Shown: piece by piece, positions 48,353 to 57,211 of the stretch | Position numbering within the stretch: the first letter of the stretch is position 1 | How the letters are laid out: each line of letters opens with the position of its first letter | Virus record (IMG/VR): IMGVR_UViG_3300047558_000101 | Location: 1-60,734 of that record | Origin: a virus | DNA: 60,734 nt | Reading direction: 5' to 3' (one strand) | Translations under genes and position numbers: made by a program | The notes under the pieces: model-generated | What the model was told of the DNA's origin: nothing | Database searches by the model: none | What the model saw: the letters and a program-made list of their open reading frames with translations, nothing else

Positions 48353-48679
48353 TTAGACGAGGTATGACACAACTGCGTCGGCTGATGTACCTGCGCTGGC
48401 GTAGGCCGTGACAGAGTCACCAGCCTCAAGCACGAGTTTTTGATCGCCACCCACGATGGCGAGCGCACCGCCGGGCAACACCGTGGCATCCTTTACCAAA
48501 AACGCGTTTGATGTGTCAGCCTTGACCAGCTTCGCAGACACTGTAATGTTTGCTGCTGTTGTGTTGGCCAACGACAAACCGACCAGCGTGTGAGTCGTGC
48601 CAGAACTCACCGTCGCTGAGACGGTAGAGGGGCTACCCGATGTGCCGATGTTTGCGGTTACTTTTGATTTGAATGCCAT
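48353..48679 (-). CDS. Small tail or decoration protein (108 aa)
   Basis: 108 residues, beta-rich, Ala/Thr/Val/Ser-rich, like an immunoglobulin-style fibre-associated or decoration protein. No known family. In the tail-fibre gene block. Confidence 0.7.
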   Translation of the reverse strand: MAFKSKVTANIGTSGSPSTVSATVSSGTTHTLVGLSLANTTAANITVSAKLVKADTSNAFLVKDATVLPGGALAIVGGDQKLVLEAGDSVTAYASAGTSADAVVSYLV

Positions 48680-48688
48680 GGTATTTCC

Positions 48689-48901
48689 TTACCCAAGAGC
48701 GATAGCGAACGCGATCGCCTGCTCTTGAACCTCTGTAGTGCTATACACGCCCAGATTGGTTCGTGCGGTCGATGTGCTCGACAGATCACTGAGGTTGTTG
48801 GACTTTTCCATCTTGTCGGTGTTCAAGTTTGAAAAGTTGTCATCAACCTCAGTGTTTGTTAAGGGCGAACCCTTGACGTTGCGAAGTGTTAGCGTAGACA
48901 T
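48689..48901 (-). CDS. Short tail-fibre N-terminal-like protein (70 aa)
   Basis: 70 residues: MSTLTLRNVKGSPLTNTEVD followed by DNFSNLN is the classic virion-attachment start of tail fibres, but the protein ends soon after. Either a stand-alone adaptor or a remnant of a fibre. Ribosome site TAGGAGG. Confidence 0.7.
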   Translation of the reverse strand: MSTLTLRNVKGSPLTNTEVDDNFSNLNTDKMEKSNNLSDLSSTSTARTNLGVYSTTEVQEQAIAFAIALG

Positions 48902-48913
48902 GTCAACCTCCTA

Positions 48914-49363
48914 TTAGGAGACTGTGATCGCCCATGTAATGCTCATGGCGTCGTCAGCACCCTTGTTCACCACAGCGAACACAGTGCGGCACAACAATGT
49001 GCCAGAGCTCGAGGCGTTCAAGATACCAGCTTCCACAACAGCACCAGTACCGGTACCAGCCGGGAATGTTGCGGTGTAAGTGGTCACTGCGCCAGAATTG
49101 GTGGCAGAAGCTAAGCTCACGCGACCGAGTTCGCTACCCAAGGCTGTGTCGCCGTTGGCAGCTGCGGTGTTGTTTGAGCCAATGGCCATGTGGCTCATCG
49201 CTGCGGGTGAGTTGGTAGTGGTCTTGAGCATGCTCGCGGCAATGAATCCCTTACCAGCGGTGACGACCAAGTTCTTGATCTCGCGCTTGTCTTTGACGTT
49301 GCCGTCTTTGTCGAACAATTGCACCAACACATTGCCGGTGACTTTGATGTTTTCCTGAAGCAT
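48914..49363 (-). CDS. Structural protein, tail-fibre block (149 aa)
   Basis: 149 residues. NVLVQLFDKDGNVKDKREIK and LVVTAGKGFIAASML followed by a SHMAIGSNNTA segment are typical of a phage structural family near the fibre genes. Exact role unknown. Confidence 0.72.
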   Translation of the reverse strand: MLQENIKVTGNVLVQLFDKDGNVKDKREIKNLVVTAGKGFIAASMLKTTTNSPAAMSHMAIGSNNTAAANGDTALGSELGRVSLASATNSGAVTTYTATFPAGTGTGAVVEAGILNASSSGTLLCRTVFAVVNKGADDAMSITWAITVS

Positions 49364-49371
49364 GTTTACTC

Positions 49372-50283
49372 CTAAAAGGTTCTGTACGCGCCGACGTAAT
49401 CGGATGCGAAGTAGGTTAAATCGCAGTACCCCTGCGAATACAGGTATCCGGCGTCGGCAGTCGACGCAGATTCAGACAAGCCCTTGATAGGCGTTAGTAT
49501 AGAAGCATCTGACAAACTAATCGAGTCGGTTCTGTCTGACAGGACGAAATTAATCGCTGGCGAGTCAGACAAAGAAACAGAATCAGTTTTCGGCAGGTCA
49601 ATCAAGTACGCGAGCGCGTCGGCGACCGTCGCAGTTTCTGCTAATGCTTTGCTGTTATCAAGACTCAACGCATCCAAGATCGTGGAGGTCTCAGAGAACG
49701 GCTTTTCAAAAATAGCTGAGTAGTCGTCAGTAGCAAATGTGATGTTGCTAACGCCTTTGTCAAACACCCAGACCGATCCGTCGGTAGTGTCGAAGCCGTC
49801 ATTCATCGCCACGCCATCAGACACTGACTTGTCTACGTTGCGAGCCGCAGATTCGCTGATTGTGGCTATCTCCGTCAACGCCTTTGTCAGAGTAAACGCC
49901 TTGGCGTCCGTGATGCTGGCAGAGTCTGCAAAATTGCGAATGTAGACCAAAACGCGAGAGAACGAATCGCTCATTGTCACGTTCTCGGTCAAACCCTTGG
50001 TAACGTCCAAAACTGGAGCGCTATCCGAGACACTAAGCGCGTCTGTTACCGCCTTGGTAAACGCAATTACTTTGGCGTCATCCAAAACGACAGAATCCAC
50101 CACATACTTGAAGCGACCTGTTGTATCAGCGTATGCTGAGGGCACGATCAAGATGTAGTCGATAAGCGCTACTGGAACAGCTACAGTCACGCCCGCGACT
50201 GGCGCAACAACAGACACACTAGCCCGGGCTTTTACAACCGAGACAGTAGCTCTTGTTACGTTGGGCGTGATGTTTGCAGACAT
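49372..50283 (-). CDS. Repetitive structural protein with Ser-Asp motifs (303 aa)
   Basis: 303 residues. Residues ~60-280 are irregular repeats of about 20 residues built around VSD/ISD/VxDA (TDALSVSDSAPVL, TDSISLSDASILT). Likely a beta-solenoid fibre or spike segment. Start overlaps the previous stop (TGATG). Confidence 0.75.
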   Translation of the reverse strand: MSANITPNVTRATVSVVKARASVSVVAPVAGVTVAVPVALIDYILIVPSAYADTTGRFKYVVDSVVLDDAKVIAFTKAVTDALSVSDSAPVLDVTKGLTENVTMSDSFSRVLVYIRNFADSASITDAKAFTLTKALTEIATISESAARNVDKSVSDGVAMNDGFDTTDGSVWVFDKGVSNITFATDDYSAIFEKPFSETSTILDALSLDNSKALAETATVADALAYLIDLPKTDSVSLSDSPAINFVLSDRTDSISLSDASILTPIKGLSESASTADAGYLYSQGYCDLTYFASDYVGAYRTF

Positions 50284-50615
50284 CAGAAGTCCTCGCGCAT
50301 CTTGAACTTGATAACGTCGTAAACCGTCTGTTTGGTGTTGTCAGAGAATGTGATCTCAATCTCACCCTCGTAGTCGCCTGCATCGCCAGTCAACATTTCA
50401 GGGGCTGACGCAGGGTAAAAAGCACATTGGCCAGCAGCGCCGTCGGTCACAGAGCCGGTAATCGTGGCTTGAAGGGTGGTGCTACCCACAGCACGAAAAC
50501 GCATCACCACAGTGGCACCCGTGATGTTGATAGCCTCTTCGGTGGTATCGTCAGTCAGAGTGACAACAATCGCTGGTCGTGTGTCGCCTTGAACGAGTTT
50601 GATTTTTTCAGCCAT
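50283..50615 (-). CDS. BppU-like immunoglobulin-fold protein (110 aa)
   Basis: 110 residues. KLVQGDTRPAIVVTLTDDTT and an INITGATVVMRFRAVG strand match the N-terminal domain family of baseplate upper proteins (BppU), often a mount for fibres in other phages. Confidence 0.72.
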   Translation of the reverse strand: MAEKIKLVQGDTRPAIVVTLTDDTTEEAINITGATVVMRFRAVGSTTLQATITGSVTDGAAGQCAFYPASAPEMLTGDAGDYEGEIEITFSDNTKQTVYDVIKFKMREDF

Positions 50616-50617
50616 GA

Positions 50618-51277
50618 TTAATCCTTCGGTGCCACGCCTGCTGTGCCACTCAACTCAGTGTTCAGCAGGTTTTGATAGAGCTGGTAGAAGCTTGCGGCGA
50701 GCTGTGCGTTCATCGCGTTCTCAGAATCTTTGCTGTAGGCGCGGTACAAGATGTAGTTCACCAACGCGTTGACATAGATGTCTGCCACGCTGATGTTGCC
50801 GGTCACATCCGTGTACAAGGCGCTGCCGCCGGGTTCGGTGATGTCGGTTGGGTACGCAGAGTAAATCAGCTCCACAGAAGCGTTTGACGAGGCTGCGGGC
50901 GGGTACACATAGAAGATGCGTGGCTCACGGGGATCGTATGTGTAGTGGCGGATGTCGGTCACGCCGGTTTTGTTGTACCAGTCAGGCACCTGTGCGTCCA
51001 GAATGACACGGCTGGTGAGGCGAATGGCACGTTTGGTACCACCGGTGTTGCGGATGATCTCGAGCAGTTTTGCGCCAGTAGAAGGCAAAGTCTGCCGTGC
51101 GCCTCCGGTCAATGCCAGTGTGGCAGTGGTTGAGGTAGCGTCTGGGCGCACGAGCGCAATGTCACGCTGACCGTCGTTGAGGTACCGCACCAATTCAGCG
51201 GTTGGCCAGCGCACGGCGTTGGCGTCTTGTAGCGTGATCACCACGCGTTTGAGTACGTTTTGGGCTGAAAATGCCAT
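50618..51277 (-). CDS. Phage adaptor protein, DUF6682-like (219 aa)
   Basis: 219 residues. RWPTAELVRYLNDGQRDIAL near ~23-42 and YVYPPA/ELIYSAYP strands match the adaptor family I know as DUF6682. Probably part of the portal-to-tail connector. Confidence 0.78.
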   Translation of the reverse strand: MAFSAQNVLKRVVITLQDANAVRWPTAELVRYLNDGQRDIALVRPDATSTTATLALTGGARQTLPSTGAKLLEIIRNTGGTKRAIRLTSRVILDAQVPDWYNKTGVTDIRHYTYDPREPRIFYVYPPAASSNASVELIYSAYPTDITEPGGSALYTDVTGNISVADIYVNALVNYILYRAYSKDSENAMNAQLAASFYQLYQNLLNTELSGTAGVAPKD

Positions 51278-51285
51278 GGTCTACC

Positions 51286-51918
51286 TCAAGCGAAAGGGCG
51301 GCTGCGCACGCGCATGGAGCCACGGGCAAGGCCGAAGTTACTCTCGATGCGCGAAGAGACGGTCATACGCGAAGCAGCGTCGAGCAGCTCTTGTGCGCGT
51401 GCGTAATTCGTAAAAGGCTGATCTGGAATCTGCATGGCGCGAGCGATTGCACCCGACACGATGGGGTCGATCCAGATGTTGTACATGTCGTCGTCCAGCT
51501 GTGTAGCACTACGCGCAGGGCGCAAGGTCACAGCGACAACCACGGGGTAGACTTTGTCAGGTGGAGGTGACAAACGCAGTGTGAATGTGTTGTCCGTGCG
51601 GTCAGTGTAGAAGCCGCGTGGGATTGCGTTGGCGGTAGGTAAATCGTTGCGAATTACCTCGGCCAAGCCAGCGCCAAGTTCTTTGCCATTCACAGCAACG
51701 CTCATCACGCGGTTAATGTCGTGTTGTGCTGTTGGTGGATCAAGATCGTATTGAGTAAGACCAACGATGGTGTAGAACGTGTCTAAGTTTTGGCGAAGAG
51801 TGAGGGAACTTTCCGCGAATTCAATCGCGGAATTGAGTAGAACCTGATCGACCATCGGCTCTGAGCAGCCGGGTAGGTACGGCAGAATTCGTGGGTAGAA
51901 CGCGCTCAGAGCTTTCAT
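51286..51918 (-). CDS. Probable adaptor or tail-tube protein (210 aa)
   Basis: 210 residues. ALSAFYPRILPYLPGCSEPM, then an AEFAESSLTLRQ-type helix and a YDLDPP turn resemble gatekeeper/adaptor proteins of short tails. Works with the neighbouring 50618 protein; assignment by family resemblance and order. Confidence 0.7.
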   Translation of the reverse strand: MKALSAFYPRILPYLPGCSEPMVDQVLLNSAIEFAESSLTLRQNLDTFYTIVGLTQYDLDPPTAQHDINRVMSVAVNGKELGAGLAEVIRNDLPTANAIPRGFYTDRTDNTFTLRLSPPPDKVYPVVVAVTLRPARSATQLDDDMYNIWIDPIVSGAIARAMQIPDQPFTNYARAQELLDAASRMTVSSRIESNFGLARGSMRVRSRPFA

Positions 51919-51927
51919 GGTTTTACC

Positions 51928-52239
51928 TTATTCGGCAGCAGGTTGTTCAGTTTCTGCTGGCGCATCGACAGCAGTCTCGGGTGTCTCAGCCTGCGGTTCC
52001 TGCTCTGGCTGTGCATCAGATTCTACCTGAGCAGCTTTAGATTTGCGAGTTTTTGTTGGCTTTGCTTCTTCAGCAGCCAAGTTCGAGTGCAAATTCATCA
52101 GCGCGGTGCCTTCTTCAGTAGGCTCCCACTCAGTGCCGTTCAACACAGCAGCGACAACAGTTTTGCCGTCTACAACAACGCGAACACGGTTCATCACGAT
52201 TTCACCGCCGAGGCGATCCATCAATTCGAGTGCAGTCAT
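51928..52239 (-). CDS. Hypothetical head-region protein (103 aa)
   Basis: 103 residues. A folded N-terminal ~50 residues (GGEIVMNRVRVVVDGKTVVA) and a Glu/Ala/Pro-rich disordered tail. Separated from the decoration gene by a strong terminator. Function unknown. Confidence 0.7.
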   Translation of the reverse strand: MTALELMDRLGGEIVMNRVRVVVDGKTVVAAVLNGTEWEPTEEGTALMNLHSNLAAEEAKPTKTRKSKAAQVESDAQPEQEPQAETPETAVDAPAETEQPAAE

Positions 52240-52256
52240 TAAGTTCTCCAGAAGTT

Positions 52257-52282
52257 AAAAGGGGCCCCGAAGGGCCCCTTTA
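52257..52282 (-). terminator. Terminator after the decoration gene
   Basis: On the minus strand AAAGGGGCCC, TTCG loop, GGGCCCCTTTT: a 10-bp stem with UUCG loop and U-run. Works in either direction. Confidence 0.9.
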
Positions 52283-52294
52283 TTGTGCCATCAC

Positions 52295-52663
52295 TTAGGC
52301 GGGAGTAGCTACAGCGCCGAGGATTGCCAACCAGCTCAAACCGTCAGTACCGATTTGCACGAGTTGAACAACTTGTTGCTGACCAACCACCAAAGCGGCG
52401 TTGGCTGAACCACCGTTGATCGAGCCACCAGTGTTGGGATACACCTTGATGTCTTGAGCAGCGTCGAGGTTAGCAACCACGACCACGTCGCCTTGGCCAC
52501 GGCCAGCGGGCAAGATCACACCGTCGTTGTCAGCAGCGACAACAGTAACAGTGTTCAGAGCGCCGGTCAGCGCGGTAGCGCCAGCAGCAGTTTGAGTTGT
52601 ACCAGCGGTCAAACCGGTGGTAACGCCGCCAACCATGCGGCCAAAAGAAGTAACGTTAGGCAT
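52295..52663 (-). CDS. Probable head decoration protein (122 aa)
   Basis: 122 residues, beta-rich, Gly/Ala/Val/Thr-rich, no Cys. Directly follows the coat gene and is framed by two terminators, as for proteins made in amounts matched to the coat. Family not recognised. Confidence 0.65.
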   Translation of the reverse strand: MPNVTSFGRMVGGVTTGLTAGTTQTAAGATALTGALNTVTVVAADNDGVILPAGRGQGDVVVVANLDAAQDIKVYPNTGGSINGGSANAALVVGQQQVVQLVQIGTDGLSWLAILGAVATPA

Positions 52664-52689
52664 TTGAAAATCTCCAGAAAATTGAGTTC

Positions 52690-52712
52690 AAAAAGAGGGG
52701 CCGAAGCCCCTC
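52690..52712 (-). terminator. Terminator after the coat gene
   Basis: Minus strand GAGGGGC (52712-52706), TTCG, GCCCCTC (52701-52695), TTTTT. Confidence 0.92.
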
Positions 52713-52717
52713 AGTTT

Positions 52718-53719
52718 TTAGCTGGCAGAGCCAACTTGTGCGACCACCAAAGCTTGTGGCTTCACCACTTTGCGACCGTACACAGCCAAACCGCGAACGA
52801 TGTCGCCGAAGTCTGTTTGGTTGCGCAGGGGCTCAGTCTTGTTCACGGTCATCGCGAACGACACAGCAGCCTTAGTACCAGCGATCATGGTACGGCGAGC
52901 CTTGGCGTTGGCCACAGAACCACCGGTAGAAGTGTCGGTCAAGCCAGACACCAAAGCCTTACCAGCAGCGCCGCGTGGCAACAAGTTAGACACATACACG
53001 CTGAAGCGGTCCAACATGCCGATCTTGCCAGTACGGATGGTGCTGGATTGGTCGCCAGTGAAGTAGGCTTGAGCGATGCTAGATTGCATCAACAGGTGAC
53101 GATCGTAGGGAGACAAGATCAACCAACGGCCATCTTCGGGCACGTTCTGCTCGTCCAACACGGTAGACATACGCAAGATCGCCTTCAACACGTTTTCAGG
53201 TGTTGCTTGGTCGATAGGAGTAGTGTCTGTACCCAAGTTGTAGGCAGCAGAGATTGCACCAGCGGTAGCGCCGTAGTTGGCAGCGTCAGCACCTTCGGTC
53301 ACGAAGCTGTTGAAGAACACTTCGTTTTCGATTTGGATTTTCAACTGCTTGGCAGCGTCTTCGGTGAACATGTTCATCAAGTTCATGTCTGACTGATAGG
53401 CCAACACGTCGTTCACTTGAACGCCGAAGTATTTGCCCTTGTTCACTTGCATATCTTGGTAGATAGGAGTGGGGACTTCGTAGTTCAGGTTTTGACCTGC
53501 GGTGTAGTCAGAGATGGTGATGGTGGGAGCCAAACGGATACGGATGGTATCGCCTTGGTTCTTCAACTCGCCTTCGTAGTCGGTGTTAGCGACTTCAGAC
53601 AACATGGTGTTTTGGTAGAACTTGGCCAACAGTTTGCCAGACCACAAGGTCGGGATAAACGCGCCAGAGTATGAAGTGCTCGTATTGAACGGAGCTTGTA
53701 CGGGGAAAACAGCAGCCAT
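52718..53719 (-). CDS. Major capsid protein (P22-like coat)
   Basis: 333 residues. MAAVFPVQAPFNTSTSYSGA, then IPTLWSGKLLAKFYQNTML and a DTIRIRLAPTITISDYTAG segment match the P22-type coat family of HK97-fold proteins. Follows the scaffold gene, as expected. Strong terminator behind it. Confidence 0.9.
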   Translation of the reverse strand: MAAVFPVQAPFNTSTSYSGAFIPTLWSGKLLAKFYQNTMLSEVANTDYEGELKNQGDTIRIRLAPTITISDYTAGQNLNYEVPTPIYQDMQVNKGKYFGVQVNDVLAYQSDMNLMNMFTEDAAKQLKIQIENEVFFNSFVTEGADAANYGATAGAISAAYNLGTDTTPIDQATPENVLKAILRMSTVLDEQNVPEDGRWLILSPYDRHLLMQSSIAQAYFTGDQSSTIRTGKIGMLDRFSVYVSNLLPRGAAGKALVSGLTDTSTGGSVANAKARRTMIAGTKAAVSFAMTVNKTEPLRNQTDFGDIVRGLAVYGRKVVKPQALVVAQVGSAS

Positions 53720-53754
53720 TTTGGCCTCCTAAAAGTTAAACAGGTTGGTTCGAC

Positions 53755-54735
53755 CTACGCTGCTACACGATTCTCCATGTACGCGAGGTCAATTTCAGCT
53801 TCAAGTTTGCGTGCCTCTTCCAACTTGCCCTGTGCACCCAACAATGCGGCCTTTTGAAACATCTTTTCGACGTCCTTAACAGACAACATCTTGCCTGTCG
53901 GCGCTGGGGTAGCAGCGGGGGTTGTTCGATTCGGCTGAATTTGGCGTTCGATCTCTTCGGTTTTGCTTGGTGTTGGCTCTACGGGTGCCAATGTTTGCTT
54001 AAACATTGCAACGTAGTGTGCTACACCTGCGGCGTCGCCTTTGTTGAACGCTTCTTGTGCAACAGTCATTCGTGGGCCGCGCAACAGTGGGTCAACTTCT
54101 TGCAACCACGCAATCCACTTGGGATCAGCGTTTACTGCTTCGAAGTCGGGCACCAAACGGTGCAACCGCTGCTCGAATGTAGCTTCAGACACTTGAGAGC
54201 CTGTGGCGCTAAGCTGCTCGCGCAACTTCTCGTTTTCGGCTTTCATGGCGTCTAACTCACCACGAAACTCTGCTGCAACTTCGCGTGCAACCTTGCGTTG
54301 GACTTCAATTAAGTCCTTACCGAATGCTTCTTCGTCAGCTTCCGTTACCAGTTTCTCTGGTGTTGCTGGCTTAGCGGGCTCCGCTGGCTTGGCCTCAGCA
54401 GCTTGGCGGAGAGACTCCACTTGGCTTTTGAGCTCACGCAAGTCTGCGTGCAAGCGAGGGACTTCGGCGTCATACATACCCTTGAGGGTTTTGTATTTCT
54501 GCTCCCATTTCTCTTCAGAAACAACAGGTTCAGCTGGCTGAGGCGTTGGGTCAACAGGTGTTGGCTCGGCTGGGGCGGGTGCTGGGTCAGGTGTGGGCTC
54601 TGCGGGCGCTGGGTCAGGGTTTGGCGCGGGATCAGCCGGGGCTGGGTCTGCGCTGTTTTTCTGGCTATCAGCGATCTGCTGCTCTAACTTTTCCAGTTCC
54701 TTCAACTGGGCTTCAACTTGTTTTGGCAATGCCAT
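53755..54735 (-). CDS. Scaffolding protein (326 aa)
   Basis: 326 residues from ATG at 54735 (AGGAG upstream; a TTG one codon earlier is unlikely). Pro/Ala-rich repeats (~30-70, PAPAEPTPDPAPAPAEP), coiled coil (~80-200), and a helical basic C-terminus that would bind coat. Typical scaffold composition and place. Confidence 0.82.
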   Translation of the reverse strand: MALPKQVEAQLKELEKLEQQIADSQKNSADPAPADPAPNPDPAPAEPTPDPAPAPAEPTPVDPTPQPAEPVVSEEKWEQKYKTLKGMYDAEVPRLHADLRELKSQVESLRQAAEAKPAEPAKPATPEKLVTEADEEAFGKDLIEVQRKVAREVAAEFRGELDAMKAENEKLREQLSATGSQVSEATFEQRLHRLVPDFEAVNADPKWIAWLQEVDPLLRGPRMTVAQEAFNKGDAAGVAHYVAMFKQTLAPVEPTPSKTEEIERQIQPNRTTPAATPAPTGKMLSVKDVEKMFQKAALLGAQGKLEEARKLEAEIDLAYMENRVAA

Positions 54736-54819
54736 CAAAATCTCCTAAAAGCTCCAACTCCGTTTCGGCTCCTACTGCGGTCTGCCTACGCGTAATGGTT
54801 TGCTCGGACTAAAAACCGG

Positions 54820-55065
54820 TCAGTTCCCCAACCGGGCGAGAATCTCGGGCGATTTTTCAACCGCTTCGAGAAAATCTGATAAGACTTCTGCTCGACCCTG
54901 AAGGCGATAAATTCGTGCTGGCTCTTCTGCGGACATCAACGAGACCTTGGTCTCCTCGAGTTTCGTCTTAAAGAGGGCTAGCAGTGCTTCGCTTTCTGGA
55001 AGCTTGCAGCGAGTGAGTGCTTGCATCTGCTTCCGGTCAGGCTTTGTGCCTACAAAAATCTTCAT
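54820..55065 (-). CDS. Small protein with own promoter (81 aa)
   Basis: 81 residues starting MKIFVGTKPDRKQMQALTRC, helical, no known family. The ATG at 55065 is only 8 bases after the -10, so the mRNA is probably leaderless; an in-frame TTG two codons earlier would lie before the transcription start. First gene of a promoter unit leading into scaffold and coat. Confidence 0.7.
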   Translation of the reverse strand: MKIFVGTKPDRKQMQALTRCKLPESEALLALFKTKLEETKVSLMSAEEPARIYRLQGRAEVLSDFLEAVEKSPEILARLGN

Positions 55066-55073
55066 GTTCAAAT

Positions 55074-55102
55074 TCTATATCAACTTACCCGACAGGTGTC
55101 AA
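55074..55102 (-). promoter_or_regulatory. Strong promoter for scaffold and coat genes
   Basis: TTGACA (55102-55097), 17 bases, TATAGA (55079-55074) with an extended TG one base before the -10. Confidence 0.85.
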
Positions 55103-55112
55103 GAAAATTTTC

Positions 55113-57197
55113 TTAAACACCGTTGGGGCGTGGCGACATCATGTTGCCTTCACGACCGCCCACTTGTGAGCCATCGGGAAGAATGTTTTTGGGTGCGGGG
55201 CCCTGCGTCATACCGGGCGCTGCGGGCGCTTGTAGCGTACCCATGATGCCTTGCAGTTGTCCCTGCAATTCAGAGATCATGTTCTGCTGCTGTTGGATGG
55301 TGCTGATCTGCTGGCGATCAGGCACGATGCGATCGACGTTGCCGCTCAAGTGTTTGGCTTGATCACGCAACAACTCTGCTGCGCCATCCATACCAACAAT
55401 CTGTTGCGCAACGGGGCTGTTAAGCACCACTTGCAAGAACTCATTGCGGCGGATGGCCTCGGCTTCTTTGATCACCAAGCTGTTGGCGCCCTTGGCCACG
55501 ATGTTCACATCGCCGATCAAGTCTGGGTCGTCGCTGTAGCGCAAGTTGTCTTGGTACAGACGCTCGATCGCAGGCATGATCACATTGTGGTCGATGTTGC
55601 TGATCACCTGCTTGATGCCCTTGCCAGCGTTGCTGATGAGCATGGACAAGCCAGACGATGTGCGGCCCGCGCCGGGGGTATTCTCTCCAGTCATGTAGCG
55701 AGGGATCATGGTGTCTTCATCAGCGCGTGCGCTGAATTTCTCGAACACACCCATCAACTCTTGCGCGTTGCTTTGTGGCTGGAAGAATGTGATGGGCTGC
55801 GTACTATCACTGATCTCGGACTGCGTGAACTGCCAGATTTTCCATGGGTGCATGTCAGTGATGTCTTCACCGGGTGGCAAGCGTGAAATGTTGATACCCA
55901 CCTGTGGGCCCGAGCTGATGCCCATGTTGTTGGCCAAGGCACGACCTGCGGCGTTCACCATGGCTTGAGCGTCACGGCACAAGTCGGTCACGCCCTTGCC
56001 GTCCACGGAGCCGGGGAGGTTCTCGTAGCTGGTCAAGTAGTAGGGCTTGCGACCCAGTGGGTCGTAGTTGAGCACTGCGCGAATCACAGTGTTGCCAATT
56101 AACCACACTTCACAAGGGTAGTTCAGCGCAGGGTCTGGAATTTCTTTCGAAGTGAGTCCCCACTCAATGAGCAAGCTACCTTTGACGGAGTCCCACAACT
56201 GCAAGGCGTCGATCAAGTCACCGGTGATGATCGCCTCGGTGACATACTTGCCCTCGGCTTGCGCCTTCGATGCGTCAGTCCACAACCACTCTTTCATGCC
56301 GCCGGTGTCAAACTCATTGAGCACGGTGCGGATGGCCGCGTCGTTGTAGCCGGGCACGCCGATCAACGCTTGCAAGTCTTCAGCTGTGAGGCGGTGGCGC
56401 TCGATCACATAGCCGTCGCCCAGTTCCCATGACCATGGTGCCCAGTAGAGCATGAACGGGTCAACGCGTGCCCACTCGTTGCGGATGGTCTCGGTGGGGA
56501 CGAGCTTGCCATTTTTCCACTCCAGTGTTTTGCGACGGCGCTTGATGGGCCCCTTCATCACGGCGTAGGGGAATGTGACGATGTCGTCGAGGAACTCGTT
56601 GAACGCTTTGTACCAGCCGCCCTCGGCCAACTGGTCTTCCATCTTGCGCTCCATGCGAGCCACGCGCTCGGCGGACTCCTCTTTCATTTTGTGGAACGCT
56701 TGGTCTTTCATCGCCATGGCGGTCTGGCGCAACTCTTCAGGCGTGGGCGGGATGCCACCCTGCTCGATGTGCGTCATCAACTGTTGCGACAACTCTTGCT
56801 GCAAAGCCTGAATGATCTCTGGTGGCATGTCTGGGTTAGGTGTGCCCTCGATGCTCCATGGCTTGTCAGCGCCTGAGCCCAGCAGTGTGTCACGCAACCA
56901 GCTGGTGGCCGCGCGGCACTTCACCGATGTCAGGTTGATGTAAATGTCCGAGCCGCCTTGTTCAGCGAGCTCTTGTGCTTTGTCGGGGTCGTACTCACCG
57001 TTGCGCTGGCGCAGACACTGAAGCATGCGCTCCTCGAGTTTGCGTTTGGCCGTACGAGCGCTGTCCCATCGTGTGCGCACATGAGCTGCAAGACCTTGAA
57101 TGACGGGTTTGTTCTGTAGTTCCTCACTGCGGCGTTTGTCTTGCGCCTCGAGGTCAGACGCGCGTGCGACGGGGATGAGTGCGATGCCTGTAGCCAT
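55113..57197 (-). CDS. Portal protein (694 aa)
   Basis: 694 residues, the usual length of podovirus portals. N-terminal helices (RWDSARTAKRKLEERMLQCL), SVKCRAATSWLRDTLLG, and a LYWAPWSWELGDGY segment fit the family; the C-terminal ~80 residues are Gln-rich. It forms the 12-subunit DNA gate at the capsid vertex. Confidence 0.87.
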   Translation of the reverse strand: MATGIALIPVARASDLEAQDKRRSEELQNKPVIQGLAAHVRTRWDSARTAKRKLEERMLQCLRQRNGEYDPDKAQELAEQGGSDIYINLTSVKCRAATSWLRDTLLGSGADKPWSIEGTPNPDMPPEIIQALQQELSQQLMTHIEQGGIPPTPEELRQTAMAMKDQAFHKMKEESAERVARMERKMEDQLAEGGWYKAFNEFLDDIVTFPYAVMKGPIKRRRKTLEWKNGKLVPTETIRNEWARVDPFMLYWAPWSWELGDGYVIERHRLTAEDLQALIGVPGYNDAAIRTVLNEFDTGGMKEWLWTDASKAQAEGKYVTEAIITGDLIDALQLWDSVKGSLLIEWGLTSKEIPDPALNYPCEVWLIGNTVIRAVLNYDPLGRKPYYLTSYENLPGSVDGKGVTDLCRDAQAMVNAAGRALANNMGISSGPQVGINISRLPPGEDITDMHPWKIWQFTQSEISDSTQPITFFQPQSNAQELMGVFEKFSARADEDTMIPRYMTGENTPGAGRTSSGLSMLISNAGKGIKQVISNIDHNVIMPAIERLYQDNLRYSDDPDLIGDVNIVAKGANSLVIKEAEAIRRNEFLQVVLNSPVAQQIVGMDGAAELLRDQAKHLSGNVDRIVPDRQQISTIQQQQNMISELQGQLQGIMGTLQAPAAPGMTQGPAPKNILPDGSQVGGREGNMMSPRPNGV

Positions 57198-57211
57198 GTG
57201 TTTTCCTTAAA

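Noticed and set aside
52454-53392. 312-codon plus-strand frame opposite the coat gene
   Set aside because: Shadow of the coat and decoration genes; crosses both terminators.
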